Assembly (NCBI RefSeq): GCF_001904745.1
Contig: NZ_MRCD01000082.1
Span: 1 to 40,476, forward strand
DNA from: Calothrix sp. HK-06
Lineage (GTDB): Bacteria > Cyanobacteriota > Cyanobacteriia > Cyanobacteriales > Nostocaceae
DNA: 40,476 nucleotides
Direction of reading: 5' to 3'
A model generated the notes under the pieces. That model saw only the letters and a list, made by a program, of their open reading frames with translations, was not told the origin of the DNA and made no database searches. The position numbers and the translations under genes are program-made. Positions 16,465 to 24,977 of the stretch are shown one piece after another. Each line of letters starts with the position of its first letter. Positions within the stretch are counted from its first letter, which is position 1.

Positions 16465-17868
16465 GTGCTTTGCATAAATGACCTCTTAAAGCTGGAATTA
16501 TTTCAACACCTACCTCAACATCGTCTCGACTGGGTGTGTGAGCGTGCGTCTCTTTTGGAACTAGAAGCAGGCGAAATATTAGTTAGCGAAGGAGATGTAG
16601 GACGGGGGTTTTGTATATTATCTTCTGGTCGAATGGGTATAACTCGCCGCAGCGAAGGAGTAGAAATGCCTATAGGACAACACGAGGCGCCACAGTTTTT
16701 CGGAGAAGTTCAAGTACTTACCTCAGAAGTCGTACCTGTAACACTGCGCGCTTTAACTCCATGTCGCCTATATTTACTCTCGCCAGAGGATTTTTTAGAA
16801 TTACTCCATGAATGTCGTGATTTTGAGCGCACTGTTTTTCGAGTTGTACAACGGCGCCTCGAAGGGTTAACATCATTTATTCGTCAGCGCGAGAAAATGG
16901 CAGCACTGGGTACACTGTCTGCGGGGTTAGCGCATGAACTCAACAACCCAGCAGCGGCAGTAGTACGCACACTACAAAATGTTACTCCTGCCTTATTAGA
17001 ATTACAGCGCATGAATATGGTAGCAGGACGAAACCAAATTGATGAAGAACATACTCAAGAATGGCTCAAAGTGCGTGATGCTGGCTACGATGCAATTCTT
17101 AACTCGCGTATCGATATTAATACAATAGCTGAACGTGAAGAAGAACTTCTCGAATGGCTCGAAAACTACGGAGTTGAGCAACCTTGGAAACTTGCCGAAC
17201 CACTAGCAGCAAGTGGAGTTGAAATTAGTACACTAAATAAATTAATCTCTAGATGGCGCCAGCACCCAACCGAACTTCGAGATATGGGAATACGTTGGTT
17301 AGCACTTTCATTTGATGTAATGTCAATGATTAATAGTGGCATCAAAGGTGCCGAGCGTATTTCTGAACTAGTGCAAGTTATGAAATCATACTCGCATATG
17401 GACGAAGGCGCCGTTCAACAAGTAGATATACACGAAGGATTAGAAGACACCCTACAGTTATATGCCCATAAACTAAAGCATGGCATTCAAATTAGCCGTA
17501 ACTATAACTGTAAAGTTCCAAAAATTATGGCTTACGGCAGCGAACTCAATCAAGTTTGGACAAATCTAATTGAAAACGCCATAGATGCAATTACTGACAA
17601 AGGCGTAATAGAAATAACTACAAATTGCACTAATGAAAAAATAAAAATAGAAATAACAGACTCCGGTTCAGGCATTCCCCAAGAAATACAATCACGTATA
17701 TTCGAGCCATTTTTTACCACAAAATCTATAGGTAAAGGTTCTGGTTTAGGATTAGAAATGATAAGACGTATTATCGAAAACCGTCATCGTGGTAGCATCA
17801 CCTTTACCTCAAAACCCGGAGAAACACGTTTCACCGTTTGTTTGCCTATTTCTACATCTACAACATAG
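16465..17868 (+). CDS. Cyclic-nucleotide-binding sensor histidine kinase
   Basis: This 467-residue cytosolic kinase starts with a CRP-type cyclic-nucleotide-binding domain (about 1-125: LELFQHLPQHRLDWV, FFGEVQVLTSE, VPVTLRALTPC). A phospho-acceptor helix LSAGLAHELNNPAAAV follows, with His near residue 155. The ATPase domain has an N-box (NLIENAIDAI, about 366), G1 (DSGSGIP), an F-box (IFEPFFTTK) and G2 (GKGSGLGL). About 210 residues separate H and N boxes, roughly 100 more than usual. The extra Glu/Trp-rich helical segment seems to split the dimerisation hairpin. The start is GTG at 16465; the family start near ELFQHLP fits it. No receiver is adjacent on this strand; the opposed cluster at 18661-24316 could supply one. 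The ligand (cAMP, cGMP or none) is unknown. Confidence 0.9.
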   Translation: MLCINDLLKLELFQHLPQHRLDWVCERASLLELEAGEILVSEGDVGRGFCILSSGRMGITRRSEGVEMPIGQHEAPQFFGEVQVLTSEVVPVTLRALTPCRLYLLSPEDFLELLHECRDFERTVFRVVQRRLEGLTSFIRQREKMAALGTLSAGLAHELNNPAAAVVRTLQNVTPALLELQRMNMVAGRNQIDEEHTQEWLKVRDAGYDAILNSRIDINTIAEREEELLEWLENYGVEQPWKLAEPLAASGVEISTLNKLISRWRQHPTELRDMGIRWLALSFDVMSMINSGIKGAERISELVQVMKSYSHMDEGAVQQVDIHEGLEDTLQLYAHKLKHGIQISRNYNCKVPKIMAYGSELNQVWTNLIENAIDAITDKGVIEITTNCTNEKIKIEITDSGSGIPQEIQSRIFEPFFTTKSIGKGSGLGLEMIRRIIENRHRGSITFTSKPGETRFTVCLPISTSTT

Positions 17869-18046
17869 GCGCAGTCCTAAACGATTACTTAATAATTAAC
17901 AATCAATTAATAAATGATATGTGGAAAGCATTGCAAGAAGGATTTGTAATTCCCACAAATGAAGTTGACTTGACCTTTAGGTATAATTTTCATATTTACA
18001 AACTTAAGTAAGAAATTATTGCTTAATAGTATTATATTTTTAAAAG

Positions 18047-18064
18047 GCGGGCAAGGATGCCCGC
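18047..18064. repeat. GCGGGCA-AGGA-TGCCCGC hairpin before the mocA-like gene
   Basis: A perfect seven-base stem encloses a four-base loop. The core resembles the hairpins at 29920 and 31172. It lies in the leader of the next gene, 14 bases before its ATG, and is included as coding if the longer TTG start at 18019 is used. Confidence 0.6.
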
Positions 18065-18078
18065 TCCACAAGAGAGTT

Positions 18079-18672
18079 ATGAAAAACCTAGTGCAAGTTG
18101 GTATAGTGATATTAGCAGCAGGAGCCTCTACTCGTATGGGCACACCTAAGCAGTTACTAAAATTTCAAGGGCGTAGCTTTTTACGCCACACAATAGAAAT
18201 AGCTCTAGCTTCGGTTTGCAAAGCTGTTATAGTTGTACTCGGAGCAAATGCCTTACAAATTCGTGATGAGGTATCAGAACTTCCTGTTGTTATTGTCGAA
18301 AATCATAATTGGCACCAAGGAATGGGAGGTTCTATTCAAGCGGGTATAAAAACGCTTGAGCATGATAGTAATATTGATGGCGCCATACTTTTACTTTGTG
18401 ACCAACCATTTATTTCTGTGGATATTATTAATAAGCTTGTAGAAGCTTTTTATACTACGGAAAAATCAATTATAGCAAGTGAGTACAAACAAACGTTAGG
18501 AGTACCTGCGCTTTTTGCTCGTCATATTTTTGCTGAATTAATGAATTTAAATACAGCTTCGGGAGCAAAACAAGTTATTCAGAAGAATGAGAAATTAGTA
18601 CATAAAGTTTTTTTTGAATTAGGCGCCATTGATATTGATACACTAGAAGAATATGAGCAATTAAATATCTAA
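18079..18672 (+). CDS. MocA/NTP_transf_3-like molybdopterin-type nucleotidyltransferase
   Basis: A 197-residue protein with the nucleotidyltransferase signature LAAGASTRMGTPKQL (residues 12-26). Further motifs are NWHQGMGGSIQAGI and LLCDQPFI, with the metal-binding Asp, typical of MocA (CTP:molybdopterin cytidylyltransferase) and its relatives. It probably transfers a nucleotide to a cofactor or sugar phosphate. Which one is not readable, and MobA-like activity is less likely. I place the start at ATG 18079 because the longer frame from TTG 18019 merely translates a dispersed hairpin. AGAGAG lies just upstream. No molybdenum-enzyme genes are nearby. Its last 12 bases overlap the 3' end of the opposed kinase gene. 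Confidence 0.88.
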   Translation: MKNLVQVGIVILAAGASTRMGTPKQLLKFQGRSFLRHTIEIALASVCKAVIVVLGANALQIRDEVSELPVVIVENHNWHQGMGGSIQAGIKTLEHDSNIDGAILLLCDQPFISVDIINKLVEAFYTTEKSIIASEYKQTLGVPALFARHIFAELMNLNTASGAKQVIQKNEKLVHKVFFELGAIDIDTLEEYEQLNI

Positions 18673-20637
18673 GGAATTGTTAGTAATAAAATTAATTATA
18701 TCAACCAGTTCATCAGGTTCAATAGGCTTTGATATACTGGCTTGAAAACCTGCTCGCATGATTTTATCATTTGATTCATTAACATAGCCACTAATTGCTA
18801 CTGATTTTAATGGTTCAGTCCATTGTAACCCAAGTGTTTTCGCTTCCTCGATTAACATATAACCATCTTTGTCAGGCATTATTAAGTCGCTAATTAAAAT
18901 ATCTGGTTTATTTGTTTGCAAAATTTGTAAAGCTTGTGTTGCAGAATTAACTGCGGTAACTGTGGCGCCTTCGTTTTCTAAAAGCATTACTAATAAGTCT
19001 AATGTATCTGTTTCATCGTCAACTACCAAAATTTTTAATCCTTGGAGTAAAGAATTTTTTAATGTGCTATAATTTGTATTGGTGCTTTCTATTATTGTAT
19101 TATGTTGGCTTGTTACTTTACTTAATAATGGCAGCCAAATTGTAAAAGTTGCTCCTTGGTTTACACCTTGACTTTCTGCTCGAATAGTGCCGCCATGCAT
19201 TTCAATTAATTTTTTTGCTATCGTCAACCCTAACCCTGCTCCTTGATGAGTGCGAGTCCGAGAACCATCTTCTTGACGAAATTGTTCAAACACATAAGGA
19301 AGAAATTTCTCGCTAATTCCTTGCCCTGTGTCACTAATACTAATTTGAACAGTATTCTCACTATTTCTATTTACATCAATACAAACTTTTATACTCCCTT
19401 TTTGAGGAGTAAATTTTATGGCATTAGATAGTAAATTCAAAATTACTTGATATAATTTGCTTTTATCACCTAATACTTCTACTGTTGAATCATTACTTAC
19501 ATACTCTAAACTTATCGATTTAGCCCTAACTGGTAAATGCGTACTATCAATGGCAGCTTCGATGACAGATTTTAAATCAACAACTTTACGTTCAAACTGC
19601 ATCTGTCCAGATTTTAAACGCGAAATATCTAAAATTTGTTCAACTACACCTTGTTGTCGCTTCAAGTTACGTTCAATAACTTCTAAACGCTGGTTTCGAG
19701 TTTTTTGATCAAAAGGATATTTACGTAGTAACTGCGTCCATCCTAATATGGCATTTAATGGTGTACGTAGTTCATGAGAAGCTATCGATAAAAACTCATC
19801 TTGAACACTATATGCTTGTACTAACTCTTCTGTATATCTTTGCAATGCAACTTCACGCTCTTTTCGGTGGGTAATATCTAAAATAATACCACTAGCTCTT
19901 ATGGCTTTACTCGAATCATCGTAGAAAAAATGTCCTTTACTCGCTATCCAATGAATACTATTATCTGACCAGACAACACGAAACTCTTGATAAAAGTCAC
20001 TCTTATTTTCTAAAGCAAATTCTAATGCTTGGCTAATTAAATCTCTGTCTTGATTATATACACAATTAATAAAAGTTTGATATGTTCCATCGAAACTTCC
20101 TACTTCCAGTCCAAATAATCGTTCATGATTATCATTCCAGGTAATAGTATTTGTTATTAAGTCCCAGTCCCAAATACCCAAATTTGCAGCATCTTGTGCT
20201 ACTCTAAATTTCTCTTGATGTTCGTAGAGAAGTTTTTGATTAGCTGCATACTCTTCTTTAATTCTTTTTTGTTCTAAACACTTTTCAATGGCAACAACAA
20301 GACGACGATAGTGTTGCTTTTTTAGAACATAATCGTCTAAACCTGCTTTCATCGCTTCTACTGCTATTTCCTCACTACCGCTGTCTGTGAACATAATAAC
20401 AGGGCAATTAGGATATTTATCCTTTATTTTTTTTACTACTGTTAGTCCATCAATCCAAAGTAGCTTGTTATCGGTTATTGCTAAATCGAAATTACCTGTT
20501 AATAGTGCTTGCTCTAAATCATCTTCGTTTGTAATTTCGTCAAATGTTATACCTTGAGTAAATTTTAGCTTTAATTCGCGAGCAGCGAGGAAGCGGTCGT
20601 TGGGATTATCATCAATAAGGAGAATGTGTAATAGCAT
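18661..20637 (-). CDS. Hybrid histidine kinase REC-PAS-HisKA-HATPase-REC
   Basis: 658 residues with an N-terminal receiver (1-120, DD at 9-10, phosphorylatable D56 in AITDNKL). A PAS/PAC sensor follows (about 145-265, LGIWDWDL ... GIILDITHRKERE), then HisKA with H near residue 288 (FLSIASHELRTPLNA). HATPase (about 400-505) shows NLLSNAIKFTP, DTGQGIS and GAGLGL, and a second receiver lies at 533-655 (ILVVDDE ... ISDLIMPDKDG). No membrane segments are seen. Input may come through the N-terminal receiver from another kinase. It is the last gene of the minus-strand cluster, 72 bases after the REC-PAS-kinase at 20710. Its 3' end overlaps the convergent mocA-like gene by 12 bases. ATG at 20637 gives the correct receiver N-terminus. 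Confidence 0.93.
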   Translation of the reverse strand: MLLHILLIDDNPNDRFLAARELKLKFTQGITFDEITNEDDLEQALLTGNFDLAITDNKLLWIDGLTVVKKIKDKYPNCPVIMFTDSGSEEIAVEAMKAGLDDYVLKKQHYRRLVVAIEKCLEQKRIKEEYAANQKLLYEHQEKFRVAQDAANLGIWDWDLITNTITWNDNHERLFGLEVGSFDGTYQTFINCVYNQDRDLISQALEFALENKSDFYQEFRVVWSDNSIHWIASKGHFFYDDSSKAIRASGIILDITHRKEREVALQRYTEELVQAYSVQDEFLSIASHELRTPLNAILGWTQLLRKYPFDQKTRNQRLEVIERNLKRQQGVVEQILDISRLKSGQMQFERKVVDLKSVIEAAIDSTHLPVRAKSISLEYVSNDSTVEVLGDKSKLYQVILNLLSNAIKFTPQKGSIKVCIDVNRNSENTVQISISDTGQGISEKFLPYVFEQFRQEDGSRTRTHQGAGLGLTIAKKLIEMHGGTIRAESQGVNQGATFTIWLPLLSKVTSQHNTIIESTNTNYSTLKNSLLQGLKILVVDDETDTLDLLVMLLENEGATVTAVNSATQALQILQTNKPDILISDLIMPDKDGYMLIEEAKTLGLQWTEPLKSVAISGYVNESNDKIMRAGFQASISKPIEPDELVDIINFITNNSLDI

Positions 20638-20652
20638 TTTGGATTTTAATAT

Positions 20653-20706
20653 GGGCGGGTTTATACATATATTAAAAGAAAGTGTAGAATTTTGGTTAAC
20701 CCGTCT
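20653..20706. repeat. GGGCGGGTT...AACCCGTCT hairpin between two kinase genes
   Basis: gggcgggtt (20653-20661) and aacccgtct (20698-20706) form an imperfect stem around an AT-rich 36-base loop. The same arm pair occurs in the gap at 22192-22242. A half copy (taagggcgggttaat) lies near 35168-35182. It appears to be a dispersed element placed between co-directional genes. Confidence 0.55.
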
Positions 20707-20709
20707 TTA

Positions 20710-22182
20710 CTAGATAGATTGCAGTTTTATCCAAAATTTGCTACCTTCTCCTAATTCGGAATCAACACCGCATTGTCCGTTCATCCTTTCAACTCCTTTG
20801 CGTACCATAGCCAAGCCGATTCCAGTTCCTGGGTAAGATTCAACGCCGTGTAAACGTTCAAATACACCAAATATTTTGTCATGATATTCTGGCTTGATTC
20901 CAATTCCGTTGTCTTCTATCCACAGAATGAAATTATTTTGATTAGTTTCTGCACGAATTATAACTTTTGGTTGAACGTTAGGAGGAACAAATTTAATTGC
21001 ATTAGATACTAAATTAGTAAATATCTGTATACATGTAGTGTAGTGCCCTAAAACCGTAGGTAAAGAATTCATAACATCTACTTCTGCTTGTTTTTGCTGT
21101 AGTTCTTCTTCCATTTGTGCTAAGACTTGAGAAACTATAGTACTGATATTAACAGGTTCTAATTGTAACTCTATACGACTGAGTTTACTATAATCTAACA
21201 GGTTTTGAATTAAAGTGTTAGTTAGTTCAGCAGCACTGACTATTCGCTGAAGATAATTTTGGGCTTTTGGGTCTAATGAGGAAATATAATCTTCTAATAA
21301 TGCTTCGGCAAAACCTTGAATGCTTCGCAACGGCGCCCGTAAATCGTGAGATACTGAGTCAACGAACATTTTCAACTGCTCAATCACATCTTCTAAATCA
21401 GCGGTACGTTCTTGTACTCTTACCTCTAACTGTTCGTTAAGTTTTTGTAAAGCTGTTTCCGCTTCTTTTTGCTCGGTGACATCTTCAATAAGTCCCTCAA
21501 TAAAGGGTTCATCTTCTGTTGTAATTAAAGTTTGTGATAACTTAATCCATTTGACTTTTCCATCCTTTTGATGTAAAGCAATTTCTTTTGATTGTTGTTG
21601 CTGTTCAATGGGGTTTTCTTGTTGCCAAAAAAGTTGCCGTAAATCGAGCATTTGCGCTTCTGAAACGGTTTCTAAATTCAACAAACATAAAAATGCGTTA
21701 TTACCTTCTAATATGCGACCTTCGATAGTACAACGAAACACACCTACGTTTAATTTATTTAGAAGTGACTGTAAACGATTTTCGAGACGCGATACTTGAT
21801 GTTCTGCTTTCGCACGCGCTAAACTAGACCGTGCAGCTAGTGCTAAACGTAAATAATGCTTTTGAGATTTAATAATATAGTCATCAAGCCCACTTTTCAT
21901 AGCTTCTACAGCTATTTCTTCGTTCCCGGTGCTGGTAAACATGATGACCGGACAGTTCGGATAATGCGATTTAATGCTCAAAAGTACGCGCAATCCATTA
22001 TTCCAACAAAGTTGGTAATCGGTGATAACCAAGTCAAAGTTATTAATCGCTAAAGCATGTTCTAGCTGTAATTCATCTCCAATTTCAGTCACTTGTAAGC
22101 TAGAAGAAAATTCTCGCTCTAGTTCTCGATGTACAAGTAAGCGGTCATCTGGGTTATCGTCAATTATAAGGATATGAGGCAT
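20710..22182 (-). CDS. REC-PAS histidine kinase
   Basis: 490 residues. The receiver (1-125, IIDDNPDD, phospho-site D55 in VITDYQL) is followed by a coiled linker, a PAS-like domain (about 150-245, VGVFRCTIEGRILEGNNAF ... IEDVTEQKEAE) and a coiled coil. HisKA has H near residue 278 (DSVSHDLRAPLRSI), and HATPase (about 385-490) has NLVSNAIKFVP, DNGIGI and GTGIGLAMVRKG. The ATPase with GVFERLHGVESYPGTG is of the cyanobacterial-phytochrome type, although no GAF/PHY chromophore domain is present. Such kinases usually signal to Rcp1-like regulators, and one lies directly upstream at 22296-22742. It is soluble. Its receiver is close in sequence to that of the next kinase, suggesting duplication. Confidence 0.93.
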   Translation of the reverse strand: MPHILIIDDNPDDRLLVHRELEREFSSSLQVTEIGDELQLEHALAINNFDLVITDYQLCWNNGLRVLLSIKSHYPNCPVIMFTSTGNEEIAVEAMKSGLDDYIIKSQKHYLRLALAARSSLARAKAEHQVSRLENRLQSLLNKLNVGVFRCTIEGRILEGNNAFLCLLNLETVSEAQMLDLRQLFWQQENPIEQQQQSKEIALHQKDGKVKWIKLSQTLITTEDEPFIEGLIEDVTEQKEAETALQKLNEQLEVRVQERTADLEDVIEQLKMFVDSVSHDLRAPLRSIQGFAEALLEDYISSLDPKAQNYLQRIVSAAELTNTLIQNLLDYSKLSRIELQLEPVNISTIVSQVLAQMEEELQQKQAEVDVMNSLPTVLGHYTTCIQIFTNLVSNAIKFVPPNVQPKVIIRAETNQNNFILWIEDNGIGIKPEYHDKIFGVFERLHGVESYPGTGIGLAMVRKGVERMNGQCGVDSELGEGSKFWIKLQSI

Positions 22183-22191
22183 TTACAGTAG

Positions 22192-22310
22192 GGGCGGGTT
22201 TCAAAATATCATAAAGTGTAATTATATTATTGTTAACCCGCCCTTACGGTATGGTGGCAGGTTTCAAAATATCATAAAGTGTAATTATATTATGGTTAAC
22301 CGACTCTTAC
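22192..22310. repeat. Two tandem copies of a 63-base unit overlapping a response-regulator 3' end
   Basis: gtttcaaaatatcataaagt and the following gtaattatattat occur twice, starting at 22198 and 22261, a period of 63. The first unit also has intact inverted arms gggcgggtt (22192-22200) and aacccgccc (22235-22243). The second unit's right arm has decayed to aaccgactc. The stop codon (TAA at 22296-22298) and last codons of the response regulator lie inside the second copy. Confidence 0.75.
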
Positions 22311-22742
22311 GGGAGGTTCGTTGTCTACTAGCCAATATAAGCTTAGAGTTTCCACGACCCTTTTTAGTGCTTTTAGACCGTTTGGTTTAACTAAGTACGA
22401 ATTGGCGCCTAACTCATAAGCTAAGTTTACATCAGCGGGTTCACGCGAAGAAGTAAAAATGACTACAGGTAAAAGATTTAGGCAAGCCTGTTGTCTGAGC
22501 CAAGCGAGGATTTCGTGTCCTGAACGGCAGGGTAATTTTAAGTCGAGTAAAATCAATTTAGGTATGGGAAAACGTTGACGGTCTGCATATTCTCCATCAC
22601 CGCTCAGGTACGCAATTGCACTATCTCCGTCATCAATAATTTGCAGCGAAACATTTATATTTGCCTTTTGAAACGCGCGCTGGGTCAAATAAATTTCGTT
22701 TGGGTCATCTTCCACGAGTAAAATGGTATGTATTGCTGTCAT
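22296..22742 (-). CDS. Rcp1-like single-domain response regulator
   Basis: 148 residues, a single receiver of the Rcp1 (cyanobacterial phytochrome partner) type. It has the acidic pair EDD (11-13), phosphorylatable D67 in LILLDLKLP, the Thr/Ser switch in FTSS, and Lys in YLVKPN. The insert YLSGDGEYADRQRFPIPK is typical of the subfamily. With no output domain, it presumably shuttles phosphate between kinases. The start codon lies two bases after the stop of the upstream kinase, so translation is probably coupled. The C-terminus (EPPVRVG) is encoded partly by a repeat that also provides the stop codon. Confidence 0.93.
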   Translation of the reverse strand: MTAIHTILLVEDDPNEIYLTQRAFQKANINVSLQIIDDGDSAIAYLSGDGEYADRQRFPIPKLILLDLKLPCRSGHEILAWLRQQACLNLLPVVIFTSSREPADVNLAYELGANSYLVKPNGLKALKRVVETLSLYWLVDNEPPVRVG

Positions 22743-22744
22743 AC

Positions 22745-24316
22745 TTACCTACTATCATCTTTCAGTTCAATCCAGAAACTACTGCCTTGTCCCTTTATAG
22801 ACTCGAGACCAACACGACCCCCCATTCTTTCGACTCCTTTACGAACAATTGCTAACCCAATACCTGTACCTGGGTAACGTTCTATTCCGTGTAGACGTTC
22901 AAAAACGCGAAAGATGCGTTTATGGTGTTCAGCTTTTATACCAATACCATTATCCTTTACCCATAACCTTACCCATCCTGGAGTTGTAATTTCTGCCCAT
23001 ATTAGTACCTGTGGTTGTTCGCCAACTCTTACAAATTTAATTGCATTAGTTAATAAATTGGCAATCACTTGTGCTAAGGTATTAGGGTGCGCTGAGACTG
23101 TGGGCAACGGCGCCGAAATTGTTACTTGAGCGTTTTTTGCTTTTAAATCACCATCTAACTGAGTCATTACCTCAAACATTACGTTATTTAAATTGACTGG
23201 TTGCAAGTATAAATCTGCACGACTAAGACGACTGTAAGCAAGTAAATCTTGAATTAGATTTTCCAAACGCTGGGCAGAATTGACAATTCGATTAATATAT
23301 TCGTTTCCCACTTCGTCAAGTAGCTTACCATAATCTTCAGCCAATGCCTCCGCAAAACCCTGCATTGCCCGCAACGGCGCCCGCAAATCATGAGATACTG
23401 TGTAAGCAAATGCCTCTAATTCGTTATTAGCTGCTTGCAACTGGGATGTACGCTCCATAACTTGCTGTTCCAAAGTTTCTGTTAAATGGCGAATTTGTTC
23501 ATGTGCAAGTTTTTGTTCAGTAATATCTTCGGCAATACCAACATAATAATTAAGTGTTCCTGTTTCGTCACGGATCGGAAAACCTCTATCCCATATCCAG
23601 TGAACCGAACCATCAGGACGTATAATTCTGAACTCTATATTAGTAAGTTGCCCGTTTTCCTGTTGTTGTAACTTGCCTAGAACTCGCTCATAATCTTCCG
23701 GATGTACCGCATCGAGCCAAGAAAGTGGCTGACTAATAAGACTATCACAAGAGCGATGCCAAATTTTTTCATAAGCCTTATTTGCATAAAAATGCTGGCT
23801 AGAATCTGGACTAGCAATCCAAATTATGGCATCAAGATTATCAGCAAACAAACGGAACCGCTTTTCGCTTTCACTTAAAGCAGTTTTGATAAACTGTTTT
23901 GATATCTCAAGCTCTAACTCTAAGCGAGTCTGCTCAATCAGTTTGTGAACCGCGAAGCGTAAACAAACCGCATCAATTTTTTCTTTTATCAAATAATCAT
24001 AAGTTTCTTCATCTCCAGCCAAAGCTTCATCTTGCTGAGGTGTTAAAATTACCACAGGCAATTTACTACTTTTATTAGTGTTAAATTCTGCCTGTAACTG
24101 CTCAATAAACGCGCGCGCGTTCATATCAGGCAATATCAAATCGAGTAAAATAGCATCAGGTTTACCTTGCTTACATAACTCTAATCCAAGAGTCGCGGAC
24201 TCTGCCTGCAAAATTCTATAGATATATTGCCTATCTTGCAGCAGGTAACGACGATAAGTTTGTCGGTCTTCATAATTGTCGTCCACAATCAGAACCGTCT
24301 TTTGATTCTGTATCAT
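22745..24316 (-). CDS. REC-PAS histidine kinase, first gene of the signalling cluster
   Basis: 523 residues from ATG 24316. The frame extends upstream to 24355, but the receiver naturally begins MIQNQKTVLIVDDN and AGGT precedes that ATG. Order: receiver (1-120, D59 in ILLDLILPD), PAS/PAC (about 155-270, LFADNLDAIIWIASPD ... VGIAEDITEQK), coiled coil, HisKA with H near 309 (FAYTVSHDLRAPLRAM), and HATPase with NLLTNAIKFV, DNGIGIK and GTGIGLAIVRKG. The ATPase is of the cyanobacterial phytochrome type, like that of the gene at 20710. The receiver's GDEETYDYLIKEKID segment is atypical in the usual Lys region. It is soluble. The two-base gap to the Rcp1-like regulator supports a direct kinase-regulator pair. 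Confidence 0.93.
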   Translation of the reverse strand: MIQNQKTVLIVDDNYEDRQTYRRYLLQDRQYIYRILQAESATLGLELCKQGKPDAILLDLILPDMNARAFIEQLQAEFNTNKSSKLPVVILTPQQDEALAGDEETYDYLIKEKIDAVCLRFAVHKLIEQTRLELELEISKQFIKTALSESEKRFRLFADNLDAIIWIASPDSSQHFYANKAYEKIWHRSCDSLISQPLSWLDAVHPEDYERVLGKLQQQENGQLTNIEFRIIRPDGSVHWIWDRGFPIRDETGTLNYYVGIAEDITEQKLAHEQIRHLTETLEQQVMERTSQLQAANNELEAFAYTVSHDLRAPLRAMQGFAEALAEDYGKLLDEVGNEYINRIVNSAQRLENLIQDLLAYSRLSRADLYLQPVNLNNVMFEVMTQLDGDLKAKNAQVTISAPLPTVSAHPNTLAQVIANLLTNAIKFVRVGEQPQVLIWAEITTPGWVRLWVKDNGIGIKAEHHKRIFRVFERLHGIERYPGTGIGLAIVRKGVERMGGRVGLESIKGQGSSFWIELKDDSR

Positions 24317-24355
24317 TGCTACCTGTGTAATGTATCTATAACATTGGTAATACAT

Positions 24356-24977
24356 CCAAACCCAGATTGGTTTAGATAAGTAGAGACATTACATGTAACG
24401 TCTCCACTTATTATTCGACGATAGTAACAACTCTCAACAAATGTTAAATCTTTCTAATTGAAGGTAGATAACAAATTTAATACTCCATTGTTCGTAAATC
24501 TTAGTTGTTATCTATATAAAATCAGCCTTTAGATAGAGCTATATTTGAATCAACTCAACTCAACTATACGGTCATTCAAAGTTTTCTTAAGTATAAATTT
24601 AATTAGAAACAACAAGGAACTATCTGTAGGTAGTATTCCATGTCATTAATTCTGGCTGGTTGGCACCGAGGGTAAGGTGGGCACTACCCACCCTACAACC
24701 TTCCAAAACTTATGATACGAACCAGTAGTAGATATTAAATATGACAACCTTAAGACGCTTTAGAAATGTCATTATAATAAAATGATAATCATTAAGGTGT
24801 ATTATTTAATTTTATTACTACCGTAAATACCGAAATAAATGTGAGTTTTTGGCAAATACAAACTTCGGTTACAATCATACAGATAAAATTGTTCTCATAA
24901 ATAACTATCTGTGGGTAGGAGAATCTCCTGTAAGTTTGTGATTAAATCGAGCAACAGTAGTCATATTGATATATATT
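24356..24977. other. AT-rich intergenic region upstream of the pentapeptide gene
   Basis: It holds a GAGACATTACATGTAACGTCTC palindrome (24381-24404) and a ggtgggcactacccacc repeat (24676-24692). The rest is AT-rich with no reading frame worth calling. Promoters for the divergent signalling cluster and the pentapeptide gene should be here. Confidence 0.5.
24381..24404. repeat. Second copy of the GAGAC-TTACATGTAA-GTCTC palindrome
   Basis: tagagacattacatgtaacg followed by tctc is nearly self-complementary and matches one half of the 568-608 element. It lies 65 bases upstream of the signalling-cluster start codon, so it could be transcribed in the leader or overlap the promoter. Confidence 0.6.

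Noticed and set aside
18019-18078. Longer start of the mocA-like gene at TTG 18019
   Set aside because: The extra 20 codons translate a dispersed hairpin, and the nucleotidyltransferase fold begins right after ATG 18079.
22192-22310. CRISPR-like repeat
   Set aside because: Only two directly adjacent copies without spacers, and no cas genes; it is a tandem duplication.
20710-24316. Phytochrome genes
   Set aside because: The ATPase domains and Rcp1-like partner resemble phytochrome systems, but there is no GAF/PHY region or chromophore-binding Cys.
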